DNA from: an uncultured Lachnospiraceae bacterium
Lineage (GTDB): Bacteria; Bacillota; Clostridia; Lachnospirales; Lachnospiraceae
Reading direction: 5' to 3'
Assembly: GCA_947243855.1 (NCBI GenBank)
Contig: CAMXIK010000003.1
Coordinates: 62,001-126,000 of the forward strand
DNA: 64,000 nucleotides
The translations under genes were made by a program, and so were the position numbers. Shown piece after piece: positions 8,276 to 17,297 of this stretch. The notes under the pieces are model-generated. The model was not told where the DNA came from, ran no database searches, and saw nothing but the letters and a program-made list of their open reading frames with translations. How positions within the stretch are numbered: the first letter of the stretch is position 1; the number at the start of each line of letters is the position of its first letter.

Positions 8276-9296
8276 CCGTTGACTCTCTCACCACAAGCTC
8301 CGCCGGGAAAACAATCTGTTGATGTTCCCTGCGCTCCCCTATGACATCCAAAAGCAGACGAATTGTCTTCTTTGCAATCTCCTCCACCGGCTGTTTGATC
8401 GTGGTCAGTTTCGGATTATAATACTCCCCCATCTCGATACCGTCGAATCCGGCCACCGAAATATCCTCTGGAATCCGCTTGCCCGACTCAAGCACCGCCC
8501 GGCAGGCGCCAATGGCCAACGAATCGGCCACCGCATAGATCGCCGTCACATCCAAACCGGATTCCAACAGCTTCTTCGCCGTCAGATAACCGTTCTCCAT
8601 AGAGTAATGATCGATATCCTCCTGCACATAACAAATCAGCTCCTCCGGCACCGCAATTCCATGCTCATCAAAAGCCCGCCTGTACCCCTCCATGCGCAGA
8701 CGGCCGATGGGAAGCTCAGACCGCTCCGTAATCAGAGCGATCCGCCTGTGCCCCAGCTTCAATAGATACTCCGTCATCTTTTTGCTTTCCGTTCTATCGT
8801 CCACCGCGATGTTGGAAAATTCCACCTTCCTCATCTGATCGGACACATTAACCCCTATGGTGCTGAATATAAAAGGCACTTTCAATTTTCTAAGCTTTTC
8901 CTCGGAATGTTCAAACAAACCGCCTAAAAAGACGATACCTCGAAGCCGCTTCTCCTTTTCCAGTTCCAGAGCCACGTCGATCTCGTCCTCCTGCGCCTCC
9001 ACATGCCGGAGCACCAGCGCATATCTGTTTCGCTGTGTCTCTTCCTCAATAATCTGAATCATGCTGCTGAAAAAGGGATTGGTGATTCCTTTCACCAAAA
9101 CCGCTATACACTTCGCGTCCGTCCTCTTTAAATTTCGCGCACTGTTATTTGGGATAAACCCGGTCTTCTCGATCACCCCTAGAATCATTTTCTTGGTTTC
9201 CGGGTTGATGTCCGGATGATTGTTAATCGCTCTGGAAACCGTACTGACTCCCACTCCACACTGTTTTGCTATGTCTTTTATCGTAATCTCCGCCAT
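8265..9296 (-). CDS. LacI family regulator of the maltodextrin locus
   Basis: 343 aa. The N-terminal helix-turn-helix TIKDIAKQCGVGVSTVSRAI is typical of LacI/GalR proteins, then the hinge SARNLKR and a periplasmic-binding-like effector domain (AVLVKGITNPFFSSMIQII, DDRTESKKM, SVAGFDGIEMG). It is the distal gene of malQ-lacI, 32 bp after malQ. Operator-like CG-centred sequences occur just after the -10 of both malQ and the binding-protein gene, so it probably represses both until a maltose-type effector is present; this is inference. The second ATG (9296) is chosen because GGGG sits 6 nt before it. Confidence 0.9.
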   Translation of the reverse strand: MAEITIKDIAKQCGVGVSTVSRAINNHPDINPETKKMILGVIEKTGFIPNNSARNLKRTDAKCIAVLVKGITNPFFSSMIQIIEEETQRNRYALVLRHVEAQEDEIDVALELEKEKRLRGIVFLGGLFEHSEEKLRKLKVPFIFSTIGVNVSDQMRKVEFSNIAVDDRTESKKMTEYLLKLGHRRIALITERSELPIGRLRMEGYRRAFDEHGIAVPEELICYVQEDIDHYSMENGYLTAKKLLESGLDVTAIYAVADSLAIGACRAVLESGKRIPEDISVAGFDGIEMGEYYNPKLTTIKQPVEEIAKKTIRLLLDVIGERREHQQIVFPAELVVRESTGPC

Positions 9297-9328
9297 CTGC
9301 ATCCCCGCCGCACACTATCCCCTTACTC

Positions 9329-10807
9329 TTATCTCGCCCTGCCATAGAGCTTTGACATCTCCAGAATCCGCGCCGCCAGCTCTTCGGTAAACTGTCCCGG
9401 CAGCATCCGCCACTTCCAGTTCGTCCCCAGCGTGGACGGCATATTGGTTCTAGCCTCTGTCCCCAATCCCAGATAATCCTGCATGGGAATCACACAAGTA
9501 TCGGACACGCTTGCCATGGCCGCCCGGATAAACTCCCATTGAATGTCCTTTTTCGTCTTTATGTTCAAATACCTCTTTGCAAAAGCCTTATCCCTGCGAT
9601 TCAGCTTCTCATACCAGCCAAGCGTGGTGTCATTGTCATGGGTTCCCGTGTAGACAATGCTGTTCGCCACATAATTGTGAGGCAGATAATCGCTTTCTTC
9701 CCGGGAATCAAACGCAAACTGTAAAATCTTCATACCCGGATACCCGGTCTTCTTCACCAAGTTAATGACCGATTTAGTCAAAAATCCAAGATCCTCCGCA
9801 ATGACAGCCTTTTTTCCCAACTCCGCCTTCATCGTTTGAAAGATATCGTAGCCGGGGCCTTTCTCCCAATGACCAAATTCCGCCGTCTCGTCGCCGAAGG
9901 GGATCGAATAGTATTCATCAAACCCTCTGAAATGGTCAATCCGCACCACGTCATAAAGTTTATAGCAATAGCCAATCCGCTTCATCCACCAAGCATAATC
10001 CGTTTCCTTGTGGTAATCCCAACGATAAAGCGGATTTCCCCAAAGCTGTCCCGTCGCCGAAAACGCATCCGGCGGACACCCCGCCACCGCCGTAGGCGTC
10101 AGCGTCCGATCCAGTTGGAAAAGCTCCGGATTCGCCCATGTATCCGAGCTGTCAAAAGCCACATAAATGGGAATATCCCCAATAATCTCAATCTTCTTTT
10201 GATTCGCATAGTCTTTTAACGCAAACCACTGTTTCGCAAACAGATACTGCTGGAACTGGTAAAAAGCAATTTCCTCCGCATACTTTTCAGCGTATTTTTT
10301 CATCGCCGCTGGCTTGCGCAGCTTGATATCCTCGTCCCACTCGGCCCAGCTCTTGCCGCCGAAAGCATTCTTCACCGCCATGTAAAGGGCGTAATCTTTC
10401 AGCCAGTAAGCGTTCTCCTCCACAAATTTCTGATATTCTCCGTCCTTCTCGATATTGCTTTTCTGAAAGGCTTTCTTTAACACTTTAAACCGGGACAAAT
10501 AGATTTTCTCGTAATCTACATATTCGTCGTCATCCCCAAAATCATACCCTTCGCAGTCCGCTTTCGTCAAAAGGCCTTCCTCAACCAACGCTTCTAAATC
10601 AATATAGTAAGGGTTGCCCGCGAAAGTGGAAAAAGATTGATAGGGGGAATCGCCATAGCCCGTGGGGCCAAGCGGAAGTATCTGCCAGTAAGACTGCCCC
10701 GCCTTTTCCAACAGATCAATAAAGGTATATGCCTCCTTAGAAAAAGCGCCAATCCCATACTTCGACGGGATGGCGGAAACAGGCAGTAAAACACCGCTCT
10801 TTCTCAT
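9329..10807 (-). CDS. malQ: 4-alpha-glucanotransferase (amylomaltase)
   Basis: 492 aa GH77 enzyme. Recognisable blocks are SGVLLPVSAIPSKYGIG, YWQILPLGPTGYGDSPYQ, IGDIPIYVAFDSSDTW, VRIDHFRGF with the catalytic aspartate, AEDLGFLT with the acid/base glutamate, and TGTHDNDTTLGW. It transfers glucan segments between maltodextrins in the cytoplasm, helping convert imported oligomers to glucose and longer chains. I start at MRKSGVLLP, preceded by GGAAAGGA; 13 upstream codons are open but lack a site. It lies downstream of the ABC transporter genes and upstream of the LacI gene, with its own operator-bearing promoter. Confidence 0.96.
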   Translation of the reverse strand: MRKSGVLLPVSAIPSKYGIGAFSKEAYTFIDLLEKAGQSYWQILPLGPTGYGDSPYQSFSTFAGNPYYIDLEALVEEGLLTKADCEGYDFGDDDEYVDYEKIYLSRFKVLKKAFQKSNIEKDGEYQKFVEENAYWLKDYALYMAVKNAFGGKSWAEWDEDIKLRKPAAMKKYAEKYAEEIAFYQFQQYLFAKQWFALKDYANQKKIEIIGDIPIYVAFDSSDTWANPELFQLDRTLTPTAVAGCPPDAFSATGQLWGNPLYRWDYHKETDYAWWMKRIGYCYKLYDVVRIDHFRGFDEYYSIPFGDETAEFGHWEKGPGYDIFQTMKAELGKKAVIAEDLGFLTKSVINLVKKTGYPGMKILQFAFDSREESDYLPHNYVANSIVYTGTHDNDTTLGWYEKLNRRDKAFAKRYLNIKTKKDIQWEFIRAAMASVSDTCVIPMQDYLGLGTEARTNMPSTLGTNWKWRMLPGQFTEELAARILEMSKLYGRAR

Positions 10808-10850
10808 AACGCCACAAATCCTTTCCTGTCCATCGACCCGATCCATCTCG

Positions 10851-10862
10851 GAAATCGATTTC
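10851..10862 (-). promoter_or_regulatory. LacI-type operator at the malQ promoter
   Basis: The 12-bp perfect palindrome GAAATCGATTTC begins 7 bp downstream of the malQ -10. It resembles the units upstream of the binding-protein gene and is a 12/14 match to the CcpA cre consensus. Confidence 0.55.
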
Positions 10863-10869
10863 TATATGA

Positions 10870-10898
10870 ATTTTACTCCTTTTTGTCGAAATTGGCAA
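10870..10898 (-). promoter_or_regulatory. Promoter of malQ-lacI
   Basis: Minus strand: -35 TTGCCA (10893-10898), 17-bp spacer, -10 TAAAAT (10870-10875), about 63 bp before the malQ ATG. Confidence 0.65.
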
Positions 10899-10934
10899 GC
10901 GCAATTCATCAGAGCCTGCCTTTATGATTCGGAC

Positions 10935-10962
10935 GGAGAATGCCGTATTTCAGGCATTCTCC
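10935..10962 (-). terminator. Hairpin after the ABC permease operon
   Basis: Perfect 10-bp stem GGAGAATGCC / GGCATTCTCC with an 8-nt loop, 25 bp past the permease stop. The T tract is missing, so it may terminate inefficiently. Nearly the same arms recur at 35807-35831. Confidence 0.5.
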
Positions 10963-10986
10963 GGTAAGAAACTTAGAATCGCGCGC

Positions 10987-11826
10987 TTAACCTTTTACCG
11001 CGCCTGCTGCCACGCCTTTGATGATGTACTTCTGGCAGGACAGATAGAAAATGATAACCGGAATAATGCTCATCAGGATCAGCGCCATGGTCGCGCCCAG
11101 ATCCACCGTACCGTAGCTTCCCTTCAAATACTGGATATGAATGGGAATCGTGCGGTATTTATTAATATCAAGCACCAGCACCGGAAGCAGATAGTCGTTC
11201 CATACCCACATGATCTCCAAAATACCCACGGAAATCATGGTCGGCTTTAACATCGGCACAACCACTTGGAAGAAGATACGCACCGGCCCGCATCCGTCGA
11301 TGGACGCCGCCTCTTCCACCTCCAGCGGAATCGCTTTTACAAATCCGACAAACATGAAAATCGCAAGCCCAGCGCCGAATCCCAGATAGACAATCGAAAT
11401 CGACAGGGGCGTATTCAGATGCAGCTTATCCGCCGTTTTGGACAACGGGAACATTACCATCTGGAACGGTACCACCATGGAAAATACGCACAGGAAGTAA
11501 ACCGCCTTACAGAGAAGGGAATCCACTCTCGCGATATACCACGCCGCCATGGAAGTACACAGTAAAATCAAGAAGGTAGAAAGCAAGGTAATCTCAACGC
11601 TATAGAGCACACTGTTTACAAAGGGATAGTTACCAAAGGTCATACCCTTTACAAAGTTGCTGAATCCGGCGCTCATTTCCCCGGTGGGAAGCGCAAAGGT
11701 ATCCGTCTTTACAAACGTATTCTGTTTAAAGGAGTTCATGACAACTGCCAATACCGGAAGTACATAGATAATGCTGATTACGGACAATATTACGGAAAGA
11801 ATCGTTTTTGTCTTCTTGCTGCTCAT
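10987..11826 (-). CDS. Carbohydrate ABC transporter permease (MalG type)
   Basis: 279 aa with six predicted membrane segments and the EAA loop EVEEAASIDGCGPVRIFFQVVVPMLKP, read in pieces EVEEAASIDG and FFQVVVPM, that docks the ATPase. This is the second inner-membrane subunit of a CUT1 sugar importer. It overlaps the upstream permease by one base, so the two are translationally coupled. No ATPase gene is present; such Firmicute importers usually share MsmK. With malQ and LacI next door, maltodextrin is the likely substrate. Confidence 0.93.
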   Translation of the reverse strand: MSSKKTKTILSVILSVISIIYVLPVLAVVMNSFKQNTFVKTDTFALPTGEMSAGFSNFVKGMTFGNYPFVNSVLYSVEITLLSTFLILLCTSMAAWYIARVDSLLCKAVYFLCVFSMVVPFQMVMFPLSKTADKLHLNTPLSISIVYLGFGAGLAIFMFVGFVKAIPLEVEEAASIDGCGPVRIFFQVVVPMLKPTMISVGILEIMWVWNDYLLPVLVLDINKYRTIPIHIQYLKGSYGTVDLGATMALILMSIIPVIIFYLSCQKYIIKGVAAGAVKG

Positions 11827-12731
11827 TACTGCTGCACCTCCCTCTTACGCGTATAGCTCAATTGAAGCAATCCGAGTCCCGCTACCAGAACAAAGAAAAC
11901 CACTGCCTTTGCCTGCGCCACACCCTGAGAAGTCGTATTGGAACTGTAGAAGGTATTGTAAATGTTGAGCGCCAGCATTTCTGTCGTCTTAATCGTCGTT
12001 CCGCCCGGCTGAATCACAAACGGCTGCCCTCCGGTCAAAGCTAGGTTCTGGTCAAACAGCTTGAAGCCGTTTGTCAGGGAAAGGAACATACAAATGGTAA
12101 AGGAACTCATTACATTAGGAATCGTTACTTTAAAAAGCGTCTGCATGGAAGTTGCGCCGTCGATGCGGGCCGCCTCCAGAATATCGCCGGGCACGTTCTG
12201 CAGCCCCGCCACATAGATGATCATCATATAACCGATCTGCTGCCAGCACATCAAGATAATCAGTCCCCAGAAGCCGTATTTGCTCTCCAACAAAATGGAG
12301 GTCTGATAGCGGCCGAGGATACCGTCGAAGATCATCGACCAGATATAACCCAGTACGATACCGCCGATCAGGTTCGGCATAAAGAATACGGTACGGAATA
12401 GGTTGCTGCCCTTAATCCCCAGCGTCAGGATATAGGCCACGATAAATGCCAGTACGTTGATAAAGACAAGGGATACGACTGCAAACATTGCCGTATACCA
12501 GAACGCATGACGGAAGGAAGCATCCTGAAACGTCTTCACATAGTTGTCGAAACCAATGAATTTCGCGTCGGAAATCAAACGGAACTGGCACATGGACAGC
12601 CAAATACCCTGCATGAACGGCCAGATAAATCCGATAAAAAATGCGATAAGTACAGGACCCATAAAGAGAAAGCCCCAGCGTTTTGTCGCTTTTTGAAGGG
12701 AATTTGTGGCGCTTATTTTCTTGCTTTTCAT
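11826..12731 (-). CDS. Carbohydrate ABC transporter permease (MalF type)
   Basis: 301 aa, six membrane segments after a short basic N-terminus (KSKKISATNSLQKATKRWG). The EAA motif is DILEAARIDGATSMQTLFKVTIP. It pairs with the downstream MalG-type subunit to form the channel. The ATG follows GGGGGTGACACC. A strong hairpin separates it from the binding-protein gene upstream, which would lower permease mRNA relative to the binding protein. Substrate inferred from neighbours. Confidence 0.93.
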   Translation of the reverse strand: MKSKKISATNSLQKATKRWGFLFMGPVLIAFFIGFIWPFMQGIWLSMCQFRLISDAKFIGFDNYVKTFQDASFRHAFWYTAMFAVVSLVFINVLAFIVAYILTLGIKGSNLFRTVFFMPNLIGGIVLGYIWSMIFDGILGRYQTSILLESKYGFWGLIILMCWQQIGYMMIIYVAGLQNVPGDILEAARIDGATSMQTLFKVTIPNVMSSFTICMFLSLTNGFKLFDQNLALTGGQPFVIQPGGTTIKTTEMLALNIYNTFYSSNTTSQGVAQAKAVVFFVLVAGLGLLQLSYTRKREVQQ

Positions 12732-12757
12732 GGTGTCACCCCCTAATTCATGAAAGA

Positions 12758-12783
12758 GGCGGGGCGGATAACACCGCCCCGCC
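12758..12783 (-). terminator. Intercistronic hairpin between binding protein and permease genes
   Basis: Perfect GC-rich 10-bp stem GGCGGGGCGG / CCGCCCCGCC with a 6-nt loop and a weak T tract (TCTTTC). It suits a stabiliser or partial terminator setting subunit ratios. Confidence 0.7.
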
Positions 12784-12835
12784 GCATGGTTGTTACATTA
12801 ATCTGAATTTTTTGCTATCGATTCTTTTTCTTTGC

Positions 12836-14219
12836 TTACTGGTTTACTGTATTGTACTCATTTGCCCAGCCGTCTACAAACGCGGTGCGTACGATCTCCC
12901 AGTTTGCGTCGGACTGATCTGCGTTGTACTGGTTCAGAGCGCTTACCAGCGTAGCGCGGTAGGAGTCTACGTTCGGCTGGAAGTTGGTTGCCCAGTTCAT
13001 GACATAGCATCCGTCAGCCGTGTACTTGTCAGCCGCTGCCAAGAATCCGTTGGTGGACTCTGCTGCAGACTTGTAAGGCATAACGCCGAAGGTATCTACC
13101 AGCTTACGGGAAGCATCAGGGTCGGTTACGCACCAAACCATGAAGTCCATGGTTGCCTGCTGATCCTCTGCGGAAGCCTTGCTGTTGATTGCCCAGCAGT
13201 TCTCTGTACCACAGTTAAGTCCAGCCTTTTCCTCGCCTGCAACGCCGCAGTAGTAAGGGATCATGGTCGCGTTCGGCACGTCAGCCTTAACCGCTTCATA
13301 CTCCCAAGAACCGTTTACGAAGAATGCCGCCTGCCCTGTCTTGAACTCATTCTCTGCATCATGTCCGCCGGTAGCCAGCTCCTTGGGGTCTGTCAGGCTG
13401 TTGTTGATGCAAAGATCATACAGGTTCTTGAAGTTATCCATATATTTGCCGGAGATGGTCGGCGGGCACTCTGTCCAAGCCTTACCTTCCTGCTCGTAGT
13501 AATACTCAAGGTTCGCCATATGTCCCGTGAATCTCCAAGAAGAAGAATCATCCATATCGGAGGAGGAGAAAGCGTCGAATCCAAGCTCGCCTGCGCGTGC
13601 GTGAATGTCCTCCGCTACCGCCTTTAAGCCTTCAAAGTTCTTGATCTCATCCATGGTGTGGCCTGCTTTTTCAATCAGGTCGGGATTTGTGATGATGCCG
13701 TAGCACTCATAGCAGTAACCGATGGAAACTAACTTGCCAGTCTCATCATAAAGGTTATAAGCGTCTGTGTTCAGCTCGTTAGCAATCGCCGTGCCATTCA
13801 GATCGAGCGCGTAATCCTTCCAATCCTTTACGCCAGCCGAGTTACCGATGATAAACAGTGTCGGGGGCGCGGATTTATCCATTTCGGATAACAGCGTCTG
13901 GGAATAGGTGCCGGAAGCTGCGGTCACTACCTTTACCTCTACGCCGGTCTTTGCCGTGTAGTCTTTTGCAATTCCCTGTAACACTTCGTCGGACTCGGGC
14001 TTGAAGTTCAGCCAGTAAACCGAACCGCCGCCTGCTGCCGGAGCTGCCGCCTCGCCAGCGTCTGCACTGTCGCCTGCCGGAGCCGCCTCCTGTGTCGCGC
14101 CGCCATTGTCTGCCGCAGGTGCGGAGCCGCCGTTATCCGTTATCAGAACCGCCGCAGCCGGCTAACATGGTAGTAATCATCGCTGCGCAAAGCATGGTGC
14201 TTACAATTTTCTTTTTCAT
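12836..14219 (-). CDS. Sugar ABC transporter substrate-binding lipoprotein, out of frame by a 7-bp duplication
   Basis: The gene starts at 14219 with MKKKIVSTMLCAAMITTMLAGCGG, read as signal MKKKIVSTMLCAAM and lipobox TMLAGCGG. After 28 codons it meets TAA at 14133-14135. The cause is a tandem duplication of 7 bp (CGTTATC CGTTATC on the plus strand, 14131-14144). Deleting one copy restores SDNGGSAPAADNGG, a typical Gly/Ala/Glu linker, and joins it to a family 1 binding protein (VYWLNFKPESDE, then ITNPDLIEKAGH, TGQAAFFVNGSWE) of about 458 aa in all. The mature part (from about 13984) has no good internal start. The repeat could revert by slippage; it could also be an assembly error or clonal mutation. 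Confidence 0.88.
14131..14144. repeat. 7-bp tandem duplication causing the frameshift
   Basis: Two adjacent copies of CGTTATC. One copy gives an intact reading frame; two give a stop after residue 28. Confidence 0.92.
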
Positions 14220-14264
14220 TGTCTTTCCTCTCCCTTTCGATGTAAGATTGAAATTAGTTGTTTT

Positions 14265-14312
14265 GAAAACGTTTACGGTAACGGTTTCGGTATCGTTGTC
14301 GGTAACGTTTCC
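14265..14312 (-). promoter_or_regulatory. Array of four operator-like units at exact 12-bp spacing
   Basis: Plus-strand units GAAAACGTTTAC, GGTAACGGTTTC, GGTATCGTTGTC and GGTAACGTTTCC follow one another directly. Their central CG steps are at 14270, 14282, 14294 and 14306. CG-centred half-palindromes are typical of LacI-family operators. The first unit, TGAAAACGTTTACG in context, is also a 13/14 match to the CcpA cre consensus. The array covers about +8 to +55 of the transcript. Confidence 0.7.
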
Positions 14313-14326
14313 GATCTCTTGGGTTA

Positions 14327-14355
14327 AGTATATAACCCTACCAATTTTTTTGCAA
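14327..14355 (-). promoter_or_regulatory. Promoter of the maltodextrin transporter operon
   Basis: Minus strand: -35 TTGCAA (14350-14355), 17-bp spacer, -10 TATACT (14327-14332), directly before the operator array. Confidence 0.7.
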
Positions 14356-14413
14356 TAGTTTTTTTAACTTGTAAATCATTTTTGCCATTTTAGATAGAAA
14401 TTATACAGACCAT

Positions 14414-16318
14414 TTAGGCATTTTTCACAATCTCTTCATTGTTCTCCTGCAAAAACGTAAGAAATTCCGCCTCTGGAAGCGGTTTTGAGAAATAATAGCC
14501 CTGAATATAGTCGATGGCCAGTTCTTCCATGGCCAAATACTGGTCTTTCGTCTCAATGCCTTCCGATACAATTTTAAGCTTCATGCCGTGAATCATCTGC
14601 ATCGCTGCATTCATCACATATTTCGCCTTCTCGTCCCGGAAAAAGGCCTGACTCATCTCCCTGTCAAACTTTACGATATTGACAGGCATATCCACAATAT
14701 AATTCAAATTGGACTGTCCGGTACCGAAATCGTCCAGCGAAAAATACACGCCGTACTCCATCAGTCTGCGCATATTCTCAAGAAGCGTCTTTTTGGCCGC
14801 CATAGACGCAGACTCTGTGATTTCCAGATTGATATACCGCGGATTGATCTGGTATTTCTCCATAATACCGATATACTCCTCCGCCAGTCCAATATAACTG
14901 CACTGAATCACCGACAGATTCACTTCTATGTAATGCAGTCCATACTGTTCCAGACTCTCTTTGGTAAAGAAACGGCACACCTTGTCAAAGACAAGCTCTC
15001 CAAGGGGCAGGATCTTACCGTTTGCTTCCGCCACGGAGATAAACGCGCCCGGCGGCACCAGTTTCCCATCCCGGTCTCTCATACGAACAAGCGCCTCCGC
15101 GCTCACAAACCGTTTTTCTTTTGTAGAATAAATGGGCTGGTAGAACACTTCAATGCGGTCTTCCTTCATAGCCTCTTCCAGCATCTGCTCCATGCGCTTT
15201 TCCTGCCGCATCTGTTCTACAAATTCGCCGTCCACCCGCATAAAGTTAGAAGCGCCGTGATCCCGGGTCTTCCACCTCGCATACTGCATCAAATGAACCA
15301 TTTCCTGATAATCGTTTACCAGCGTCGTATCCGACAGATAGGTAAACTCCACCTGCGCCATGCCGCCCAGCTCTCTTCTGCCGTACTCCATATAGCTCTT
15401 GAGCTTTTCCACGTTACCCTCGGCATACTCCGGCTCCTCAAAAATCAGCCACGCCTCGTCGTCGCCCATCTTGAATACTTTCGTGCCCTCAAACTTTGGC
15501 ATTCTTCTGGCAAAAGCTAACATTACCGCCTGTTCTTTGGCTCCCTCATCAACCTGACTGACTCCAAGGCTCCACCATACCGAAATCACCGCAAAATTTT
15601 TCCCACCGTTATAGAGCTTTTGGGCATAGAGCAGCAACGCATCCTGATTGAAAAGCCCTGTCATTCGGTCCGTCAAATACTCCGGATTTTCCAAGCGGAA
15701 GAAAATAACCAGTATGCCCAGTGCGCCGGCATAACCCACCAGCAAAAGCTCATTATTCAAAAACTGTGTCAACGCCGCCGCAAACCACATACCCATCCAG
15801 ATCAAAATCACCTGACTTCTTCTGGGATTTCCCTGCTTGCGCTTGCGAATCGTAAAAATGATGTTGGAAACCACAAAACTTCCCGCAAACGCGTAAGTGG
15901 AAAGCACAGACGGTCCAGCGGTATATACCACTCTTCCCATCTTATAAATACCGATCGGCAGACAGGCAATCACAACGCTCTCCGCCAAAAAAAAGCCGAA
16001 ACCGATCGCCGCTATCCGTACAAATTTTTTCTGTCCTCCATACACATCCGAGCATTCGTATAAAAACCCCAGCAAACCTACCAATACAATGGTCATCAGA
16101 TAAATTTTACAGATTACCAGCACAGCGCTTCTGTGATCCAGAAGCAGTTTGACAATCGCCCAAATAGAAAGCATGTCGCAGAAGACGCAAAGCAGCATTC
16201 CCGCCATGAGCACCTGAAACGCAATCTGCGTGCACAGCCGGAGGGATTGGTATTTCTTATAAAACAAAAACATTATCACAAGCAGAATGATACCGCACAT
16301 TTGCGCCTGTATGTTCAT
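14414..16318 (-). CDS. Membrane EAL-domain c-di-GMP phosphodiesterase with degenerate GGDEF
   Basis: 634 aa. About seven hydrophobic segments fill residues 1-215. A GGDEF-like domain follows (TDRMTGLFNQDALL), but its active motif reads GDDEAW, so it should not make c-di-GMP. The EAL domain has its key residues: SAEALVRMRD, IEVNLS, LEITES, SLDDFGTGQSN, KFDR, SEGIETK and IQGYYFSKPL. It probably hydrolyses c-di-GMP in response to a membrane or extracellular signal. It stands alone, divergent to nothing, between the sugar locus and a HAD phosphatase. Confidence 0.92.
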   Translation of the reverse strand: MNIQAQMCGIILLVIMFLFYKKYQSLRLCTQIAFQVLMAGMLLCVFCDMLSIWAIVKLLLDHRSAVLVICKIYLMTIVLVGLLGFLYECSDVYGGQKKFVRIAAIGFGFFLAESVVIACLPIGIYKMGRVVYTAGPSVLSTYAFAGSFVVSNIIFTIRKRKQGNPRRSQVILIWMGMWFAAALTQFLNNELLLVGYAGALGILVIFFRLENPEYLTDRMTGLFNQDALLLYAQKLYNGGKNFAVISVWWSLGVSQVDEGAKEQAVMLAFARRMPKFEGTKVFKMGDDEAWLIFEEPEYAEGNVEKLKSYMEYGRRELGGMAQVEFTYLSDTTLVNDYQEMVHLMQYARWKTRDHGASNFMRVDGEFVEQMRQEKRMEQMLEEAMKEDRIEVFYQPIYSTKEKRFVSAEALVRMRDRDGKLVPPGAFISVAEANGKILPLGELVFDKVCRFFTKESLEQYGLHYIEVNLSVIQCSYIGLAEEYIGIMEKYQINPRYINLEITESASMAAKKTLLENMRRLMEYGVYFSLDDFGTGQSNLNYIVDMPVNIVKFDREMSQAFFRDEKAKYVMNAAMQMIHGMKLKIVSEGIETKDQYLAMEELAIDYIQGYYFSKPLPEAEFLTFLQENNEEIVKNA

Positions 16319-16385
16319 GTTATCACTCCTCCTTTTCCGTAACTTTCGTACTTTCCTTTTGTATCGTCAAACCGCCCGTAAATCC

Positions 16386-17204
16386 TTATAAAAAAGAGAT
16401 CATTTCCTTCACGGAAGAAAAAATCAGATGCGGCTTGACCTCGGAGTGCGCTGCCTCCTCCATCGACGCCTCGCCGCTCAAAACCAATACGCTCTTCAAT
16501 CCATGCTTCCTGCCCGCCGCGATATCGGTATACAGGCGGTCTCCCACCATGGCAATCTGTCCTCTCTCTGCATTGACTCTTGTAGTCAAATATGTAATAA
16601 TATCCTCGTTCGGCTTGCCGATCACCCTATCGGGATAGCGAAAGGCCGAGGCATGGATAAACGCATGAATCGCGCCGGCGTCCGGAATAAAGCCGTCTTC
16701 CGTAGGGCAGTTATAATCCGGATGGGTAGCCAGATAGGGCAGTCCGGCTCTTACAAAGTCGCAGACCCTGCACATCTTCTGATAAGTAAGCGAAGTGTCA
16801 AAGGCCGTCACCACCACCTCCGGATCGTCCTCCTCCAAGCGGATTCCCGCCTGCAAAAATTCCTCCCGAAGCAGCTCATTTCCTAAAAGAAACACTTTCT
16901 TTCCCGGAAACTGTCTTTGCAGATACCAGACCGTTGCCTGTCCGGAGGTGACAATTTTTTCTTCTCCCGTGGAAAGTCCCATCCGCGTCAGCTTCTCCAC
17001 GTAAACCGCCGCATTTTTGGAAGAATTATTGGTCACAAAAACATAGCTTCGTCCGGACGCCTCTATGCGCTCCAAAAATTCTCTGGCTCCGTCAATCCAC
17101 CGTTCCCCCAGATAGATGGTGCCGTCCATATCCAGCGCAAAGCATGTTACCTGCGCCAGCAGATTGTCTCTGTCTTCATTGATCGTGGGAAGCTGATCGT
17201 ACAT
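16386..17204 (-). CDS. HAD-IIA family sugar-phosphatase (NagD-like)
   Basis: 272 aa. Motif I is FALDMDGTIYLG with the nucleophilic aspartate, motif II VFVTNNSSKN, the conserved lysine lies in VIGKPNEDI and motif III is MVGDRLYTDIAAG. A C2-type cap is inserted in the middle. Members dephosphorylate small phosphorylated metabolites in the cytoplasm, often with broad specificity. About 90 bp separate it from the DUF4231 gene upstream. Confidence 0.92.
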   Translation of the reverse strand: MYDQLPTINEDRDNLLAQVTCFALDMDGTIYLGERWIDGAREFLERIEASGRSYVFVTNNSSKNAAVYVEKLTRMGLSTGEEKIVTSGQATVWYLQRQFPGKKVFLLGNELLREEFLQAGIRLEEDDPEVVVTAFDTSLTYQKMCRVCDFVRAGLPYLATHPDYNCPTEDGFIPDAGAIHAFIHASAFRYPDRVIGKPNEDIITYLTTRVNAERGQIAMVGDRLYTDIAAGRKHGLKSVLVLSGEASMEEAAHSEVKPHLIFSSVKEMISFL

Positions 17205-17297
17205 GTCTTCGCTCCTTTACTCTCGCAGTTCACTACTCGTAGCTGATACGTAGACTATACCAAAAACCACCCGCAGCCGCAACCTATAAAAGCGGAA

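Noticed and set aside
12683..13627. 314-aa plus-strand ORF opposite the binding-protein gene
   Set aside because: Shadow frame; the opposite strand has clear binding-protein features.
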